Shown here: in pieces, positions 1 through 9,722 of the stretch
Layout of the letters: the number at the start of each line of letters is the position of its first letter
Numbering within the stretch: the stretch's first letter is position 1
Origin: Psychrobacter vallis
Lineage (GTDB): Bacteria > Pseudomonadota > Gammaproteobacteria > Pseudomonadales > Moraxellaceae
NCBI RefSeq assembly: GCF_904846715.1
Contig: NZ_CAJHBU010000014.1
Location: 1-64,000, forward strand
Length of the DNA: 64,000 nucleotides
Direction: 5' to 3'
Notes under the pieces: generated by a model
What the model was told of the DNA's origin: nothing
Seen by the model: the letters and a program-made list of their open reading frames with translations, nothing else
Database searches by the model: none
Position numbers and translations under genes: made by a program

Positions 1-164
1 TTATAATAATATTCATTTATTAAATAGTATTATCCAATTTACAATGCTCCGTAAACACTGTTATTCAGATTGGTGAAAATATAATATTTTTTCACTGGTG
101 ATTTTTACATTTACTTACAAATATAGAGGGTAAGTAGTTGGCCATTGGTACTATTTTTTAGACA

Positions 165-202
165 GAAAAAAACCCTCATAGCGAGGCTAAAAGGGCTTTT
201 TT
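165..202 (-). terminator. intrinsic terminator after the NRAMP-like gene
   Basis: Read on the minus strand, a CCCT/AGGG-centred stem is followed by a run of T (positions 171-165). It lies about 50 bases beyond the transporter stop codon. The rest of 1-253 shows only AT-rich sequence and no supportable gene. Confidence 0.6.
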
Positions 203-253
203 GTTTGAATGAGAAATATTTCACTCAGTCGCTTACCGTTAAAACAAACACAT

Positions 254-1525
254 TTAACCAAATAAACCCGCCAGATTGGCTAGGAATAATAATGCAAAAC
301 CTGTCAAGAAGATTAAACCTGCGATAGACAATGCATTCATACCAACGGACAGTTTTTTATGGCTTTTGACCAATGTGTAGTTTAACCAACCAAAAATAGG
401 GGCCGAGACGAACGCTGATATCATGGCAAACTTGAGCATAGCACCCAGTTGTCCGGTAAAGAAAGTGATAATGACCAAACCGCCGCCGATGGCATAGGTC
501 GTCCAAAAGGCGATTTGTTTTTTGTTAATATCGCTTTCACCTTTGAGCAAACGCCAGCATTCCGCATTGGCGCGACCGTAACCGTCCGCACAGGTAATCG
601 TGGTGCCAAACATACACATAAAGGCGACGAAGGCGACCAGCAATCTCGACCATTCACCGATGGTGGCGGTGTACATATTAATCAGCTGATTGATATAAGC
701 GCCACCCACCAGTTCGATCTCTTGACCTGAGCCATACTGAACAAACACGCCTAATGACAAGAAGAACAATGCCAAAATCGCGGAGACCAAGTAACCCACG
801 TTGAAGTCAAGTAAGCCCTGACGGTGCGTGGTGTGATCGGCTTTGACCTTGGCAGATGTCCACATAGAGGTAATTGCAGCAAACTCAAGTGGTGCTGGCA
901 TCCAGCCCATCAGTGCCACGATGAATCCTAACGTGGCAAGATTCCAAGGCGAGGCCGCAACAAAGTCCACCGCCATCACCGTTGGCTTACCAGCGGCAAT
1001 AACCACTGCGGCCACCGTGGCTGCCGTCAGGGCGATCATAATCCACTTGGTCACGCCATCGAGCAGTTTATAATGTCCCGCAATCAGAAAAAACCACGAC
1101 ACAACCACGATGATTAAGGACAAAGTTATCGTCGATAGGGCAAGGGAGGCAGGTAACATAAAGCCCAATATCACCGCAGCAAGCAGCGATACGGCACCCG
1201 TACTGATGACGGCTGATAGTATAGACAGAATGAAGTATACCCACAGATAGACCTTTGAGCGTTTGGCATAGCCTGCAATCAAACTCTCGCCTGTATCGTA
1301 GACATAATCGGTGGCAAAACGAAAAAACGGATACTTAAAAACGTTGGCCAAAATAATCATAATGGCCAACTGCCAACCATATATGGCACCGGCCTGTGTG
1401 GATGAAATCAAGTGAGAGCCACCGATAGCAGCGGTGGCCATCAAAATACCTGGACCAAAGATGCGCCAACTAAAGCCTTCCTGGCTGGCAGCGCTATCAA
1501 GGTTCTGTGTTCGTTGTGTGGTCAT
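254..1525 (-). CDS. NRAMP-like membrane transporter lacking the canonical metal motifs
   Basis: A 423-residue polytopic inner-membrane protein with about 11 hydrophobic segments and the NRAMP/SLC11 layout. The opening GPGI...QAG matches NRAMP helix 1, and the GWMPAP segment near residue 208 lies where helix 6 should be. In true Mn/Fe NRAMPs helix 1 carries DPGN and helix 6 carries MPHN. Here the equivalents read GGSH and MPAP, so the acidic and amide metal ligands are missing. Fold assignment is fairly sure but the substrate is not, and divalent metal transport should not be assumed. The start is supported by GAGG six bases upstream. A 28-base palindrome lies 26 bases upstream of the start and a LysR gene lies upstream on the same strand; either may control it. 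Confidence 0.8.
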   Translation of the reverse strand: MTTQRTQNLDSAASQEGFSWRIFGPGILMATAAIGGSHLISSTQAGAIYGWQLAIMIILANVFKYPFFRFATDYVYDTGESLIAGYAKRSKVYLWVYFILSILSAVISTGAVSLLAAVILGFMLPASLALSTITLSLIIVVVSWFFLIAGHYKLLDGVTKWIMIALTAATVAAVVIAAGKPTVMAVDFVAASPWNLATLGFIVALMGWMPAPLEFAAITSMWTSAKVKADHTTHRQGLLDFNVGYLVSAILALFFLSLGVFVQYGSGQEIELVGGAYINQLINMYTATIGEWSRLLVAFVAFMCMFGTTITCADGYGRANAECWRLLKGESDINKKQIAFWTTYAIGGGLVIITFFTGQLGAMLKFAMISAFVSAPIFGWLNYTLVKSHKKLSVGMNALSIAGLIFLTGFALLFLANLAGLFG

Positions 1526-1550
1526 AAATACCTCAAATTATATCAAGCGA

Positions 1551-1578
1551 CAACCTATCACTGGTCAGTGATAGGTTG
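1551..1578. promoter_or_regulatory. perfect 13-bp inverted repeat upstream of the NRAMP-like gene
   Basis: CAACCTATCACTG, then GT, then CAGTGATAGGTTG: an uninterrupted 13-bp dyad centred between 1564 and 1565. No T-run follows on either strand, so an operator or a 5'-leader hairpin is likelier than a terminator. Confidence 0.6.
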
Positions 1579-1804
1579 ACTGCAACTAGAATAATAGGTT
1601 AAGAAATAAGAGAATAAAAAAACAAAACAGAAACGTTTAGCAGCGACTTTAGCACACCTATAATGAGACAAGATAATCATTATTTTGCGTACTTAAGCCA
1701 ATAAATCATTATAAATCGAATTATTGTTTATGAATTATTAACAATTACTATCTATTAGCACTATTTATTTGATAATAGTTAGCAATATTTAGATATGCTA
1801 ACTG

Positions 1805-2818
1805 TTAAGTAAATTGCTGACGCCGATAGGTAATCCCGCGCTGTTCATACACATGATAGATAGCAGTGAGCAGATCGGGTATTTTTGGATGGACAAAGTC
1901 TTTTAAGGTATGCAAATAAATAGGGGAGGTGACGTTTTCATGCACCAAGCGTTGATAGCTAATTTGTTCGGTACGCACGGTTTGGAGGCTGGCAGGGACC
2001 AGCGTAATCCCTTCGCCCGCTGCCACCAAGCCGAGCGCTACTTGTAAGTCACTTACGGTCGTGGTCATAAATGGTGAAATACCGTATTGTGCAAACAAAT
2101 GCAATAAGGGTTCAGTGATAGGTGCGCTAAACGATACAGGCTCGTTGGTTACATGGCGGACATTTGTATGCGTGGCCAGTTTATCGCTTGTTGGTTGTGC
2201 TTGTGTCACAGCAGCCGATATAGGCAAATGGGTTTGGTGGTATAGAATCAAGCGATTGTTCGCCAAGTCTATCAAGCGCTGCTCACGTACGTGAGCCAGC
2301 GGATGTGCTTTTGGCAGTGCCACCACATAACGCTCATGGCGAAGCAATATTTGCTGAATCCATGGATCTTGGTGGGCGAAACGCCCGAACCCAATATCTA
2401 TCTCACCAGATTTTAGCGCGTCCATTTGTTGATAGGAGCTGATGTCTTTGAGATTGACGTCTATATCAGGGCTGGCTTGCTTTAACATGGCAATAATTTC
2501 AGGCAGCAAGCCATAAAGCACTGACGGTACAAAGCCTATATTTAGCGCGCTGCTTGGCGCTGATAATCGCTGAGTCATGCTGGTGACGGTGTCAATCTCT
2601 GTCAATATAGTACTAATTTTGTCGTAAAAAAACGCGCCAGCCTCGGTCAGATGCAGCGGTCTGTGATAACGGTCAATCAATTCTACCCCCATCTCTGTCT
2701 CAAGCTGCTTAAGCAAACGACTCAGACTGGGCTGTGATAACCCTGTTTTTGTTGCAGCCGCGCTAAAACTGCGCAGATCTGCAATGGCAATAAACGCATT
2801 GAGCTGTTTTAAATCCAT
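1805..2818 (-). CDS. LysR-family transcriptional regulator
   Basis: A 337-residue LysR-type regulator. Residues 1-60 form the winged helix-turn-helix (MDLKQLNAFIAIADLRSFSA, then SQPSLSRLLKQLE). The rest has the periplasmic-binding-protein-like effector fold, for example the LNIGFVPSV and GEIDIGFGR segments. The length is slightly above the usual 290-310, with a longer C-terminal tail. It is the only regulator close to the transporter downstream on the same strand, 279 bases away, so it may control that gene or itself. The effector is unknown. Confidence 0.88.
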   Translation of the reverse strand: MDLKQLNAFIAIADLRSFSAAATKTGLSQPSLSRLLKQLETEMGVELIDRYHRPLHLTEAGAFFYDKISTILTEIDTVTSMTQRLSAPSSALNIGFVPSVLYGLLPEIIAMLKQASPDIDVNLKDISSYQQMDALKSGEIDIGFGRFAHQDPWIQQILLRHERYVVALPKAHPLAHVREQRLIDLANNRLILYHQTHLPISAAVTQAQPTSDKLATHTNVRHVTNEPVSFSAPITEPLLHLFAQYGISPFMTTTVSDLQVALGLVAAGEGITLVPASLQTVRTEQISYQRLVHENVTSPIYLHTLKDFVHPKIPDLLTAIYHVYEQRGITYRRQQFT

Positions 2819-3109
2819 GTTTTTTGCCTATATTTTACAAATACTGATACGATAAAATAAATTGTGCTTGAAGATAATGAGACGAGCAATTATATTGTTT
2901 GCCAACAGCATGGTTACAATGGTTACATTTTAGCAAGAAATATCATCATACCATTGCCAAAATTTTGAGTCGTCAAAGAATCCTATACCAGTACTATTTT
3001 TGATAGGTTAAATGAATTTGACACTGCAAATCATATTTTTTGGGGTAGGTATCACGTCATTTTGGCAATCATTTAAGGCCAGTCCCACACACTGGTTTGG
3101 TATCATCCT

Positions 3110-4051
3110 ATGAGCGACAAAAAAAACGACTTTGAAACGGATTTTGAGGAAAGATGGGCTGAAATTTCCAGTAAAAAATCACGCAATCGTACCAATAATA
3201 ACATTTATGAACGCTTTATCAGCCGCGTTCAAAATGATGATGGTAGCGATAATAGTGAAACTGACGATGTCGAACCGTTAGAAGCTGCTGAACAGTCGTC
3301 TGCCTTAAATGCCTCTGCTTTTGAGCCTTTGAGTGTGAGTGAGCTTGGGCTTTTTTATGGCCATGATGAGAAAGCCGGGGTTGTAGCAACAGATGCGACC
3401 GTTGATTTTTTGGCTCAAGAAACACAAGTAAATACAGACTTATCAGATGCAAACCTATCATGGCAAGACAATTATTTAAATGAATCTTCACTTGATACTG
3501 AATCTAATGACAGTGATGCCGCTCCCACCAATACAGCCACTGGCCTAGCTGATACTAAAGAAACCTCTTCTCAAGAATCACCAATACCGACAGCCGTCAA
3601 AAAATCAACACCATCACAAGATAAGCTCGCGAGTAGCAAAAAACCGCTGATTATCGGTATGATTTTTGGCTCATTATTAATTGCTATTATCGTAGTAACG
3701 CTTATTTTTACGGATGTTTTATCAACTTCAACGAATAAAGCGGTTCCTGCGCCGCCTGAACCAGACAGTCCGGTAGTCACTAGTACAGCACCGCCAACGA
3801 GTACGATAGATAGTCCGAGTTCTACTGATGCCAGCGCTACCGATAATTTGGCAGTAGAGGCGCAACAGGCAAACATTAGCTCAACCAATCAGGCTCAAAA
3901 TGCTGTCACTAACACTAATAACGTGGTAGTAGCAGAAATGCCTAAAACTACGCCTGCCAGCGCTGACGACTCGAATACAGAGACTGCGATCACTTATGAG
4001 GATTTTAGACAAGAGTCACAGAACACTTTGTACCGAGAAACCGATGACTAG
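3110..4051 (+). CDS. acidic single-pass membrane protein of unknown function
   Basis: 313 residues with no family I recognise. The N-terminal ~175 residues are hydrophilic and rich in Asp, Glu, Ser and Asn. One strong hydrophobic helix follows (about 178-202, beginning KKPLIIGMIFG). The C-terminal ~110 residues are a Ser/Thr/Pro/Ala/Asn-rich, probably disordered region. There is no cleavable signal, so an N-in/C-out bitopic topology is likely. The composition suits an envelope linker, but that is inference. It converges on the broken FAD oxidoreductase 20 bases downstream. No clear Shine-Dalgarno sequence precedes the ATG. Confidence 0.65.
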   Translation: MSDKKNDFETDFEERWAEISSKKSRNRTNNNIYERFISRVQNDDGSDNSETDDVEPLEAAEQSSALNASAFEPLSVSELGLFYGHDEKAGVVATDATVDFLAQETQVNTDLSDANLSWQDNYLNESSLDTESNDSDAAPTNTATGLADTKETSSQESPIPTAVKKSTPSQDKLASSKKPLIIGMIFGSLLIAIIVVTLIFTDVLSTSTNKAVPAPPEPDSPVVTSTAPPTSTIDSPSSTDASATDNLAVEAQQANISSTNQAQNAVTNTNNVVVAEMPKTTPASADDSNTETAITYEDFRQESQNTLYRETDD

Positions 4052-4071
4052 GCAGGCAAGTTTCAGTCTGA

Positions 4072-5332
4072 TTAAACCTCACCTTTTGCCATATGCTCTT
4101 CAAAAGAGAGTCGCATATGCGCGCCAACGCTACGCAGTGGATCGGGTGGTATCCAGCTTGGTGCTGCGTGTTTGAGGATAAAATCCAGCTCTGGACTTTG
4201 TTTACCGCAGATAAATTCCGCCATATAGTGACCCAGATAAGTGCCTTTTGCCACACCAACGCCATTCATGGCAGCAACCACGTACACACCAGAAGCATGC
4301 TCTTTAAAGACAGGTTCGTGATTCATCGTCACGCAAATCATACCGCCCCACGTATATTCAAATGGCACATCTGGCAGCTGTGGAAAACGCGCCAGATAAG
4401 ATTTACGGTGTTTGACTTTTGCCTTATCGAGCACCGCCTTGCTACTGGACAGATTTGGCTGGTAATTCAGTGTATTACGAATAAAAATTCGATTATCCGA
4501 TGTCAGGCGTACGGTGGTGCCGGCAGGATGGGCAGAAGTAAGCCCCCAAGGTTCTATTCCTTCAAAACATTTAATCTCACTATCATCAAGCTGGCGAGTC
4601 AAACTGGCATAGGTAAATATCGGTGTGATTCTGTTGGAGGATACGCCAAATTTTTCAGTAAAGGCGTTTGTTGCGAGTACGATAGTGTCGGCACTGAGCC
4701 GCGCTTTTGGGGTTTGAATCACCTTACTGGCTAAGTCTATTTCACGTATTGGGGTATTTTCTAGCAAAGTGACATTGCTAGGTAACGCACTCGCTACGGA
4801 GATCGCCAACGCTGCTGGATTTACCAGTATATTACCGGACGTATAAACAGCGCGCTTATAGTAATGAGTGCCCAGTCTCTTTGCTAACGCGTCATCACTC
4901 AATACCTCGTACGATTCTCCGATGGCCTCCAACGTATTCACACTCATGCCAAGATACATCAAGTCCTTGCTGCTCTTGAATACGTTTAAGACGCTGAATG
5001 GCAAAATTATTTAAATCTCGAACCTTGTTATTTACCGCTACGTCGGGTTTTGTTGGATCTAGATTGTGAGGCAAATCAATGATAAATCCTGCATTGCGAC
5101 CAGAGGAGCCTTGACCAACTTCCATTGCATCAATAAGGGCAATGCGCGCTTCTGGACGCAGTTCAGCCAATCGACCAGCGGTGGCTAAACCTGAAAACCC
5201 TGCACCGATGATAATGATATCAAAATGCTCGTCTTTTTCCGCTTGTTGTACGGGCATGGGTCGCTGAAAAGCCACAGACTCAAACCAGCCAAGCTGACCA
5301 TCTATGGCGGGCAATCTTTTGATCTGTTGCAT
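4072..5332 (-). pseudogene. frameshifted FAD-dependent amino-acid/amine oxidoreductase (DadA/PuuB type)
   Basis: Two overlapping minus-strand frames together cover one DAO-family enzyme of about 430 residues. The first (5332-4895) carries the FAD-binding Rossmann start IIIIGAGFSGLATAGRLAE and the GSSGRNAGF motif. It continues to WHEC and then leaves frame. The second frame resumes at about 4946 with NTLEAIGESYEVL and runs through the substrate domain to the C-terminal AAMNGVGVAKGTYLG flavin-binding segment. Around 25 residues expected at the junction (the family's GKYHAA-like strand) are absent, so this looks like an internal deletion of a non-multiple of three, not a single-base slip. Such enzymes oxidise D-amino acids or gamma-glutamylated polyamines. 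The rest is well conserved, so the loss may be recent. Confidence 0.72.
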
Positions 5333-5748
5333 GTAAAGCTCTCTATCATCTACAAGGATTTTTCGTTATTTGGCATATAAGGAAGGGATAATCTATCACA
5401 AAGTATTGATAAAGTAGGGCGCTGATTTCGACATTTTTTATTTAACTTTTGCTGGTAAGAGTCAAATACATGGCTATTTATAATCAATTGTTTACAAATT
5501 GGTTGTTTAGTGGAATTATGAGATGGCGTCATACATGGAATTTTAAGACGTTGTAGAAGACGAAAACGCGGCAGGATAATAGGTGAGACATTAAGAGGAT
5601 TGATCAAAGGTTATCGGTTTTGAATATAGGTTTCTGTAGTACCACGTTTGAAATACCAAGGACAAACTGTCTTTATTATTTTTATTGATTATTTTATCTA
5701 AAAACTTAACTGCCTCTCAACGAAGCGTTAAAATTTTAAGGAGATATT
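5333..5748. other. intergenic stretch without a supportable gene
   Basis: Divergent spacer between the broken oxidoreductase and the DUF2071 gene. An 85-codon minus-strand frame (5350-5607) has no recognisable family or ribosome-binding site and is treated as chance. AAGGAG at 5738-5743 serves the GTG start at 5749. Confidence 0.4.
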
Positions 5749-6537
5749 GTGCAAGAAGCGCGTAAGTTAGAAAATCACATAACAGAGAGACCTAAGCCAA
5801 AAGGTATAGACGTTCTTTGCGGTCTGAAGCATTTTGCGATCATAACCTATGCCGTGCCAGCGGATAGATTCAAAGGAATATTTCCTACTCGATTCAAAAT
5901 AGATGTCGTAGAAATAGACGGCCAAGAGATGGGGCTGATATCAGTAGTGCCTTTTCTTGATGTCGATTTTACATCAGCTGTTTTCCCTTTCCCAAAATTT
6001 ACAATGGGGCAGACGAACTACCGTATTTATATAATCGATACGAAAACTGGTGAGCGCTGTGTATGGTTTCTTGGTACAACGCTCGATTCGTGGACGCTAG
6101 CAGTTCCTCGATATTTATGGAATTTGCCGTGGCATGATGGAGAAGTAAAATTCGATTGCGCATTCAACGAATCAACGGGACTGTATGAAAAGTACCATAT
6201 GGAAACGTCATCCAGTTGGGCTAAAGCGTCTGTTGACATCGTGCAATCAGAATCCGACGAGATAGTGTTTTCTGGTTTTCCTGATGCTGAGTCAGCATTG
6301 GTGTATCTGACGCATCCTCTTGCTGGGTTTTATTACCGAAGGGATAATAAAGTCGGTACATATCGGGTCTGGCACAAGGAACTCAAAGTCAAGCCAGCAA
6401 AAATAAAATCAGCTAATTTTAAGCTTTTGTCTGATCTGGGCATCGTCAAGGAAGCTGAGCAACATACTCCTTATAGCGTGTTAGTAGAGCCAATAAATGA
6501 ATTCACGATCTACTTACCGCCTACCATTGTAGAATAA
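5749..6537 (+). CDS. DUF2071/acetoacetate decarboxylase-like protein
   Basis: 262 residues. The N-terminal half has the pattern of the DUF2071 / acetoacetate-decarboxylase-like fold (VPADRFKGIFPTRF, then MGLISVVPFLDVDF). The later YRVWHKELKVKPA segment is also typical of this group. I see no clear equivalent of the Schiff-base lysine context of true acetoacetate decarboxylase, so enzymatic function is unassigned. The GTG start is preceded at five bases by AAGGAG, which fixes the N terminus. It stands alone and is closed by a strong terminator at 6571-6606. Confidence 0.65.
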   Translation: MQEARKLENHITERPKPKGIDVLCGLKHFAIITYAVPADRFKGIFPTRFKIDVVEIDGQEMGLISVVPFLDVDFTSAVFPFPKFTMGQTNYRIYIIDTKTGERCVWFLGTTLDSWTLAVPRYLWNLPWHDGEVKFDCAFNESTGLYEKYHMETSSSWAKASVDIVQSESDEIVFSGFPDAESALVYLTHPLAGFYYRRDNKVGTYRVWHKELKVKPAKIKSANFKLLSDLGIVKEAEQHTPYSVLVEPINEFTIYLPPTIVE

Positions 6538-6570
6538 GAGTCTAAAAAAATATTTCTATAACAAGCAAAT

Positions 6571-6606
6571 AAAAAGCAGACATCATAATCGATATCTGCT
6601 TTTTTG
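6571..6606. terminator. bidirectional intrinsic terminator
   Basis: AAAAAGCAGA ... TCTGCTTTTT hairpin with A- and T-runs on both sides, placed between the convergent DUF2071 and MDR genes. Confidence 0.85.
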
Positions 6607-6632
6607 TTTCAAAATGACTATTCAAGCAATCA

Positions 6633-7760
6633 TTAGCCCTGAGGCGTGATTAAGTACTTCTCGCCAGTGGCCTGTTTGCCATAAGCAGCGATTGATTTTA
6701 ATTGCAGCGCTTCCTCTAGTGTGACTTCATGTGTATAGCTGCTCGCAAAAGTGGTGGTGATTTCTTCTGCCACGCGCTTGCGCATTGACTTGACCGTTTC
6801 ACTACCCAGCTTGCCAAGTGCATTGAATAATAAGAATCCGTTAACGCCCCACGCAAAACCAAAGTTGCGATTTAGCGTGATCGGGCCACGGTCTAAGGCA
6901 CCATAAATATAGGCTTGTTTAAACGTGTCTGAGCCATAAACGCTATATTCTTCCACATCACGAGTGATGGCTGCTTCCATACAGTTCAGAATATCACTGG
7001 TCAATTGACCACCGCCAATAGGGTCGAATGAAATCGTTGCACCTGTTTCGATAATCGCTGCGGTTAAGTCCTTGGTAAAGGTCTCACTGCTTGAGTTCAC
7101 CACGTATTTTGCGCCCATATCGCGCAGTAGCTTTTCTTGCGATTCTTTACGTACGATATTAATCAAATCAATCCCATCCGCCATACAGATGCGATTGAGC
7201 ATTTGCCCGAGGCTAGATGCCGCTGCCGCATGAATAATAGCTTTGTGACCTTCAGCGCGCATGGTTTCTACCATGGCCAGTGAAGTGAGCGGATTGACAA
7301 AAGATGACGCCGCCTCTGTAGCTGTGGTGCCGTCTTTCATCTCTATACAGCTTCTCACATTGACACAGTGATAGTGACGGTACGTACCACCGCCAATCAC
7401 CGCCACGACTTTACCCATGAGTGCTTGCGCGGCTTCTGATGAGCCTGCGGCGATGACTGTACCGGCGCCTTCATTACCGACAGGCGTGTCTTTATTCATC
7501 CGCGTTTTGAGCGCTGGCATGACTTTCTCGGGTACATCAGCGGTAATCACAGGGCTGTCATCCGTGCCTGACTGGGTGGCAGTTGACATGTCCGCAGCGC
7601 TAAACATCACACCAAAGTCAGACGGGTTCAATGGCATGGCCTCCATGCGCACGACAATTTCGTCAGCACCGGGCTGCGGCATCTCGATGTCTTTTAAAGA
7701 CAGGGTTAATGTGTTGTCATCACTGATGGTGGATACCAGTTGTTTATTTTTATCGGTCAT
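6633..7760 (-). CDS. zinc-free MDR oxidoreductase (quinone oxidoreductase-like)
   Basis: A 375-residue medium-chain dehydrogenase/reductase. The N-terminal GroES-like domain includes MPLNPSDFGVMF and GNEGAGTVIAAG. The nucleotide-binding domain carries AAASSLGQMLNRI, the AxxxxxG variant of the NAD(P)H loop used by quinone oxidoreductases. The Cys/His set of catalytic-zinc alcohol dehydrogenases is not seen, so an NADPH-dependent reduction of quinones or enones is the likeliest chemistry. AGGAG lies eight bases upstream of the start. A GST gene follows the same orientation 77 bases upstream, and a LysR regulator diverges from it, which suggests a small electrophile-detoxification unit. Confidence 0.82.
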   Translation of the reverse strand: MTDKNKQLVSTISDDNTLTLSLKDIEMPQPGADEIVVRMEAMPLNPSDFGVMFSAADMSTATQSGTDDSPVITADVPEKVMPALKTRMNKDTPVGNEGAGTVIAAGSSEAAQALMGKVVAVIGGGTYRHYHCVNVRSCIEMKDGTTATEAASSFVNPLTSLAMVETMRAEGHKAIIHAAAASSLGQMLNRICMADGIDLINIVRKESQEKLLRDMGAKYVVNSSSETFTKDLTAAIIETGATISFDPIGGGQLTSDILNCMEAAITRDVEEYSVYGSDTFKQAYIYGALDRGPITLNRNFGFAWGVNGFLLFNALGKLGSETVKSMRKRVAEEITTTFASSYTHEVTLEEALQLKSIAAYGKQATGEKYLITPQG

Positions 7761-7837
7761 AATGTTTTCTCCTATGAATGATGCGCGGCATCACTCACTA
7801 TTGTTATCGTATGGGTGTTATTTTATGCCAAAAGCCA

Positions 7838-8515
7838 TTATTTAGGCTGTGCTGCTTGTATTTGAGCTTTTATATGGGTCATAAATTCAGGCATATTGGC
7901 GACGCGATCGGCCTCTATTTTTTGGGCAATGTCAGATTGACTCATGGTCTTGTTCCATTCTTTCATACCGGGTATTTCTGCTAGCACGTCCCAGTCAAGC
8001 TGGGTTGAGGCGCAGGCTTTGACGACGACATTTACATAGTGCATATAGATGTCAGCCATCGTAAGCTCTTTACCCGCAATCCAAGGTGAAAATTGGCACA
8101 ACTGGTTTAAGGCAGTAATGCCGCGGGTTAATACTTGGCGTACTTCTTCTTTAACGGCATCAGGTGCGTTGGTACCTGAAAACACATAAGGAATCAGGCG
8201 GCGGCTTGGCAATTCAAAATAAAGCTCTGCTATTTTCATGATTTGACGGACAAGCGCACGCTCTGTCGCAGATTCAGGATATAGCGGTATAGCAGGGTAG
8301 GCCTCTTCAAGAAAGTCACAAATAACACTCGATTCTGAAAGATTGAAGCCTTCAGCCGTTGTGATAGCAGGTACTTTCCCCACTGGACTGACGCGCAGTA
8401 ACTCATCGCTACCAGCGAAAATAAGCTTTTCTTGAAATGGCAGCTCTTTATACAAAAGAGCATGTTTGACCATGTTGTAATAGTTGCTCGCAGCAAAACC
8501 GTGCAAAGTAATCAT
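7838..8515 (-). CDS. glutathione S-transferase family protein
   Basis: 225 residues with the two-domain GST layout. The thioredoxin-like N-terminal domain has VSPVGKVPAITTAEG, including the cis-proline 'VPA', and SESSVICDFLEE, which contacts glutathione. The helical C-terminal domain has the conserved GKELTMADIYMHY N-capping segment. It is cytosolic and likely conjugates or reduces electrophiles. It probably forms one transcript with the MDR enzyme downstream and shares a 200-base divergent promoter region with the LysR gene at 8717. Confidence 0.88.
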   Translation of the reverse strand: MITLHGFAASNYYNMVKHALLYKELPFQEKLIFAGSDELLRVSPVGKVPAITTAEGFNLSESSVICDFLEEAYPAIPLYPESATERALVRQIMKIAELYFELPSRRLIPYVFSGTNAPDAVKEEVRQVLTRGITALNQLCQFSPWIAGKELTMADIYMHYVNVVVKACASTQLDWDVLAEIPGMKEWNKTMSQSDIAQKIEADRVANMPEFMTHIKAQIQAAQPK

Positions 8516-8626
8516 AAGTTATTACTCCATTAGGGATGTAAGTATTGTTTTTAGTTGTCATGTTCAAGCTACACCCATTATTACTGTTTTTAATGAGGTG
8601 ATATATAGGGCAAAACGCGAATCACT

Positions 8627-8643
8627 ATTGCCTTTAAGACAAT
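8627..8643. promoter_or_regulatory. candidate LysR binding box
   Basis: ATTG-N9-CAAT, an imperfect dyad fitting the LysR T-N11-A pattern, in the divergent region between the GST and LysR genes. It would suit autoregulation plus control of gst/MDR. Confidence 0.45.
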
Positions 8644-8716
8644 AATAAGGTCAAATTACGTAGTAATTGATACAGATATGTTGGAAAATTGACTGTTTAT
8701 TGAATGGAGATAGGTT

Positions 8717-9628
8717 TTGGATCAGCTACGAGCGATACGATATTTTAGTAAAGTGGTCGAGACGGGCAGTTTTAGCAAAGCAGCTAAGGTGTTTGGTGTG
8801 CCTCCATCCTCATTATCAAGACGAGTTTCTGATTTAGAAAAGAGTTTGGGCGCGACACTACTAAAGCGTTCCACTCGGATTGTGAAGCTGACGGAGGTAG
8901 GGCAGGTTTATTATAATGATATGCAGCACATATTAAACCAGCTAGAGCAAAGCAAAGAAACGGTACGCAGTTATCAAACCACACCGATCGGACGTCTACG
9001 CATTAGCTCGATGGTGGGTTTTGGTGAAAAAATACTGCTGCCGTTATTGGATGAGTTTAGTGCGTTGTATCCGCAAATCGTGCTCGATGTCAGTTTGAGT
9101 GATGAGCTTTCAACACTAGGACGTGATGATGTCGATATTGCGATTCGTGGTGGCTACGCACCGAACGAGCGAGTGCTTGCAATAAGGCTTATGGATAATG
9201 AATTTATTCCAGTAGCGTCCCTCAGCTATTTGGAAAAACATGGCGTACCTGACCATGTCATGGCGTTAAAGGAACATCGGGGACTTTATTTTAAAGCGCC
9301 ATCAGGGCGAACCCCTTGGTTATGTTATGTGGATGAGCAATGGCATGATGTCTCAGGGTCCGTGGTCGCGATCTCAAACAACGGGCCGTGGTTGGCACAA
9401 AGAGCCTGTGCGGGCGACGGTATTTTAATGTCTACGCGCTGGGCGTTGGCATCCTACCTTGCGTCAGGCGCGCTGCAAGAGCTGACGTTTGAGCATGAGT
9501 TGTCCGTCACTCAGCATGCGGATATGGCGATTTATCTGCTGTATCAAAAACAGCGTTACTTGGTACCTAAAGTAAAGGCAGCGGTGGATTTTTTGGTTGG
9601 AAAGATAAAAGTAGAAAGCACTCAGTGA
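8717..9628 (+). CDS. LysR-family transcriptional regulator
   Basis: A 303-residue LysR regulator of the usual length. The N-terminal HTH reads MDQLRAIRYFSKVVETGSFS then PPSSLSRRVSDLEKSLG. The effector domain includes GRLRISSMVGFGEK and DVDIAIRGGY. The TTG start is chosen because GGAG lies seven bases upstream and the HTH begins directly after it. It diverges from the GST/MDR pair, the classical arrangement for a LysR regulator and its target. The inducer is unknown. Confidence 0.9.
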   Translation: MDQLRAIRYFSKVVETGSFSKAAKVFGVPPSSLSRRVSDLEKSLGATLLKRSTRIVKLTEVGQVYYNDMQHILNQLEQSKETVRSYQTTPIGRLRISSMVGFGEKILLPLLDEFSALYPQIVLDVSLSDELSTLGRDDVDIAIRGGYAPNERVLAIRLMDNEFIPVASLSYLEKHGVPDHVMALKEHRGLYFKAPSGRTPWLCYVDEQWHDVSGSVVAISNNGPWLAQRACAGDGILMSTRWALASYLASGALQELTFEHELSVTQHADMAIYLLYQKQRYLVPKVKAAVDFLVGKIKVESTQ

Positions 9629-9722
9629 ATGTTAAATGATAAAGTTTCCAAATAGACTTCATTTAACATAATATACATTATGCGAAAACAAACCAACGGG
9701 TTTAGAGAGTGAGTCATATCTG

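Noticed and set aside
5350..5607. 85-codon minus-strand open frame upstream of the broken oxidoreductase
   Set aside because: No recognisable family, no Shine-Dalgarno sequence and biased composition; probably chance.
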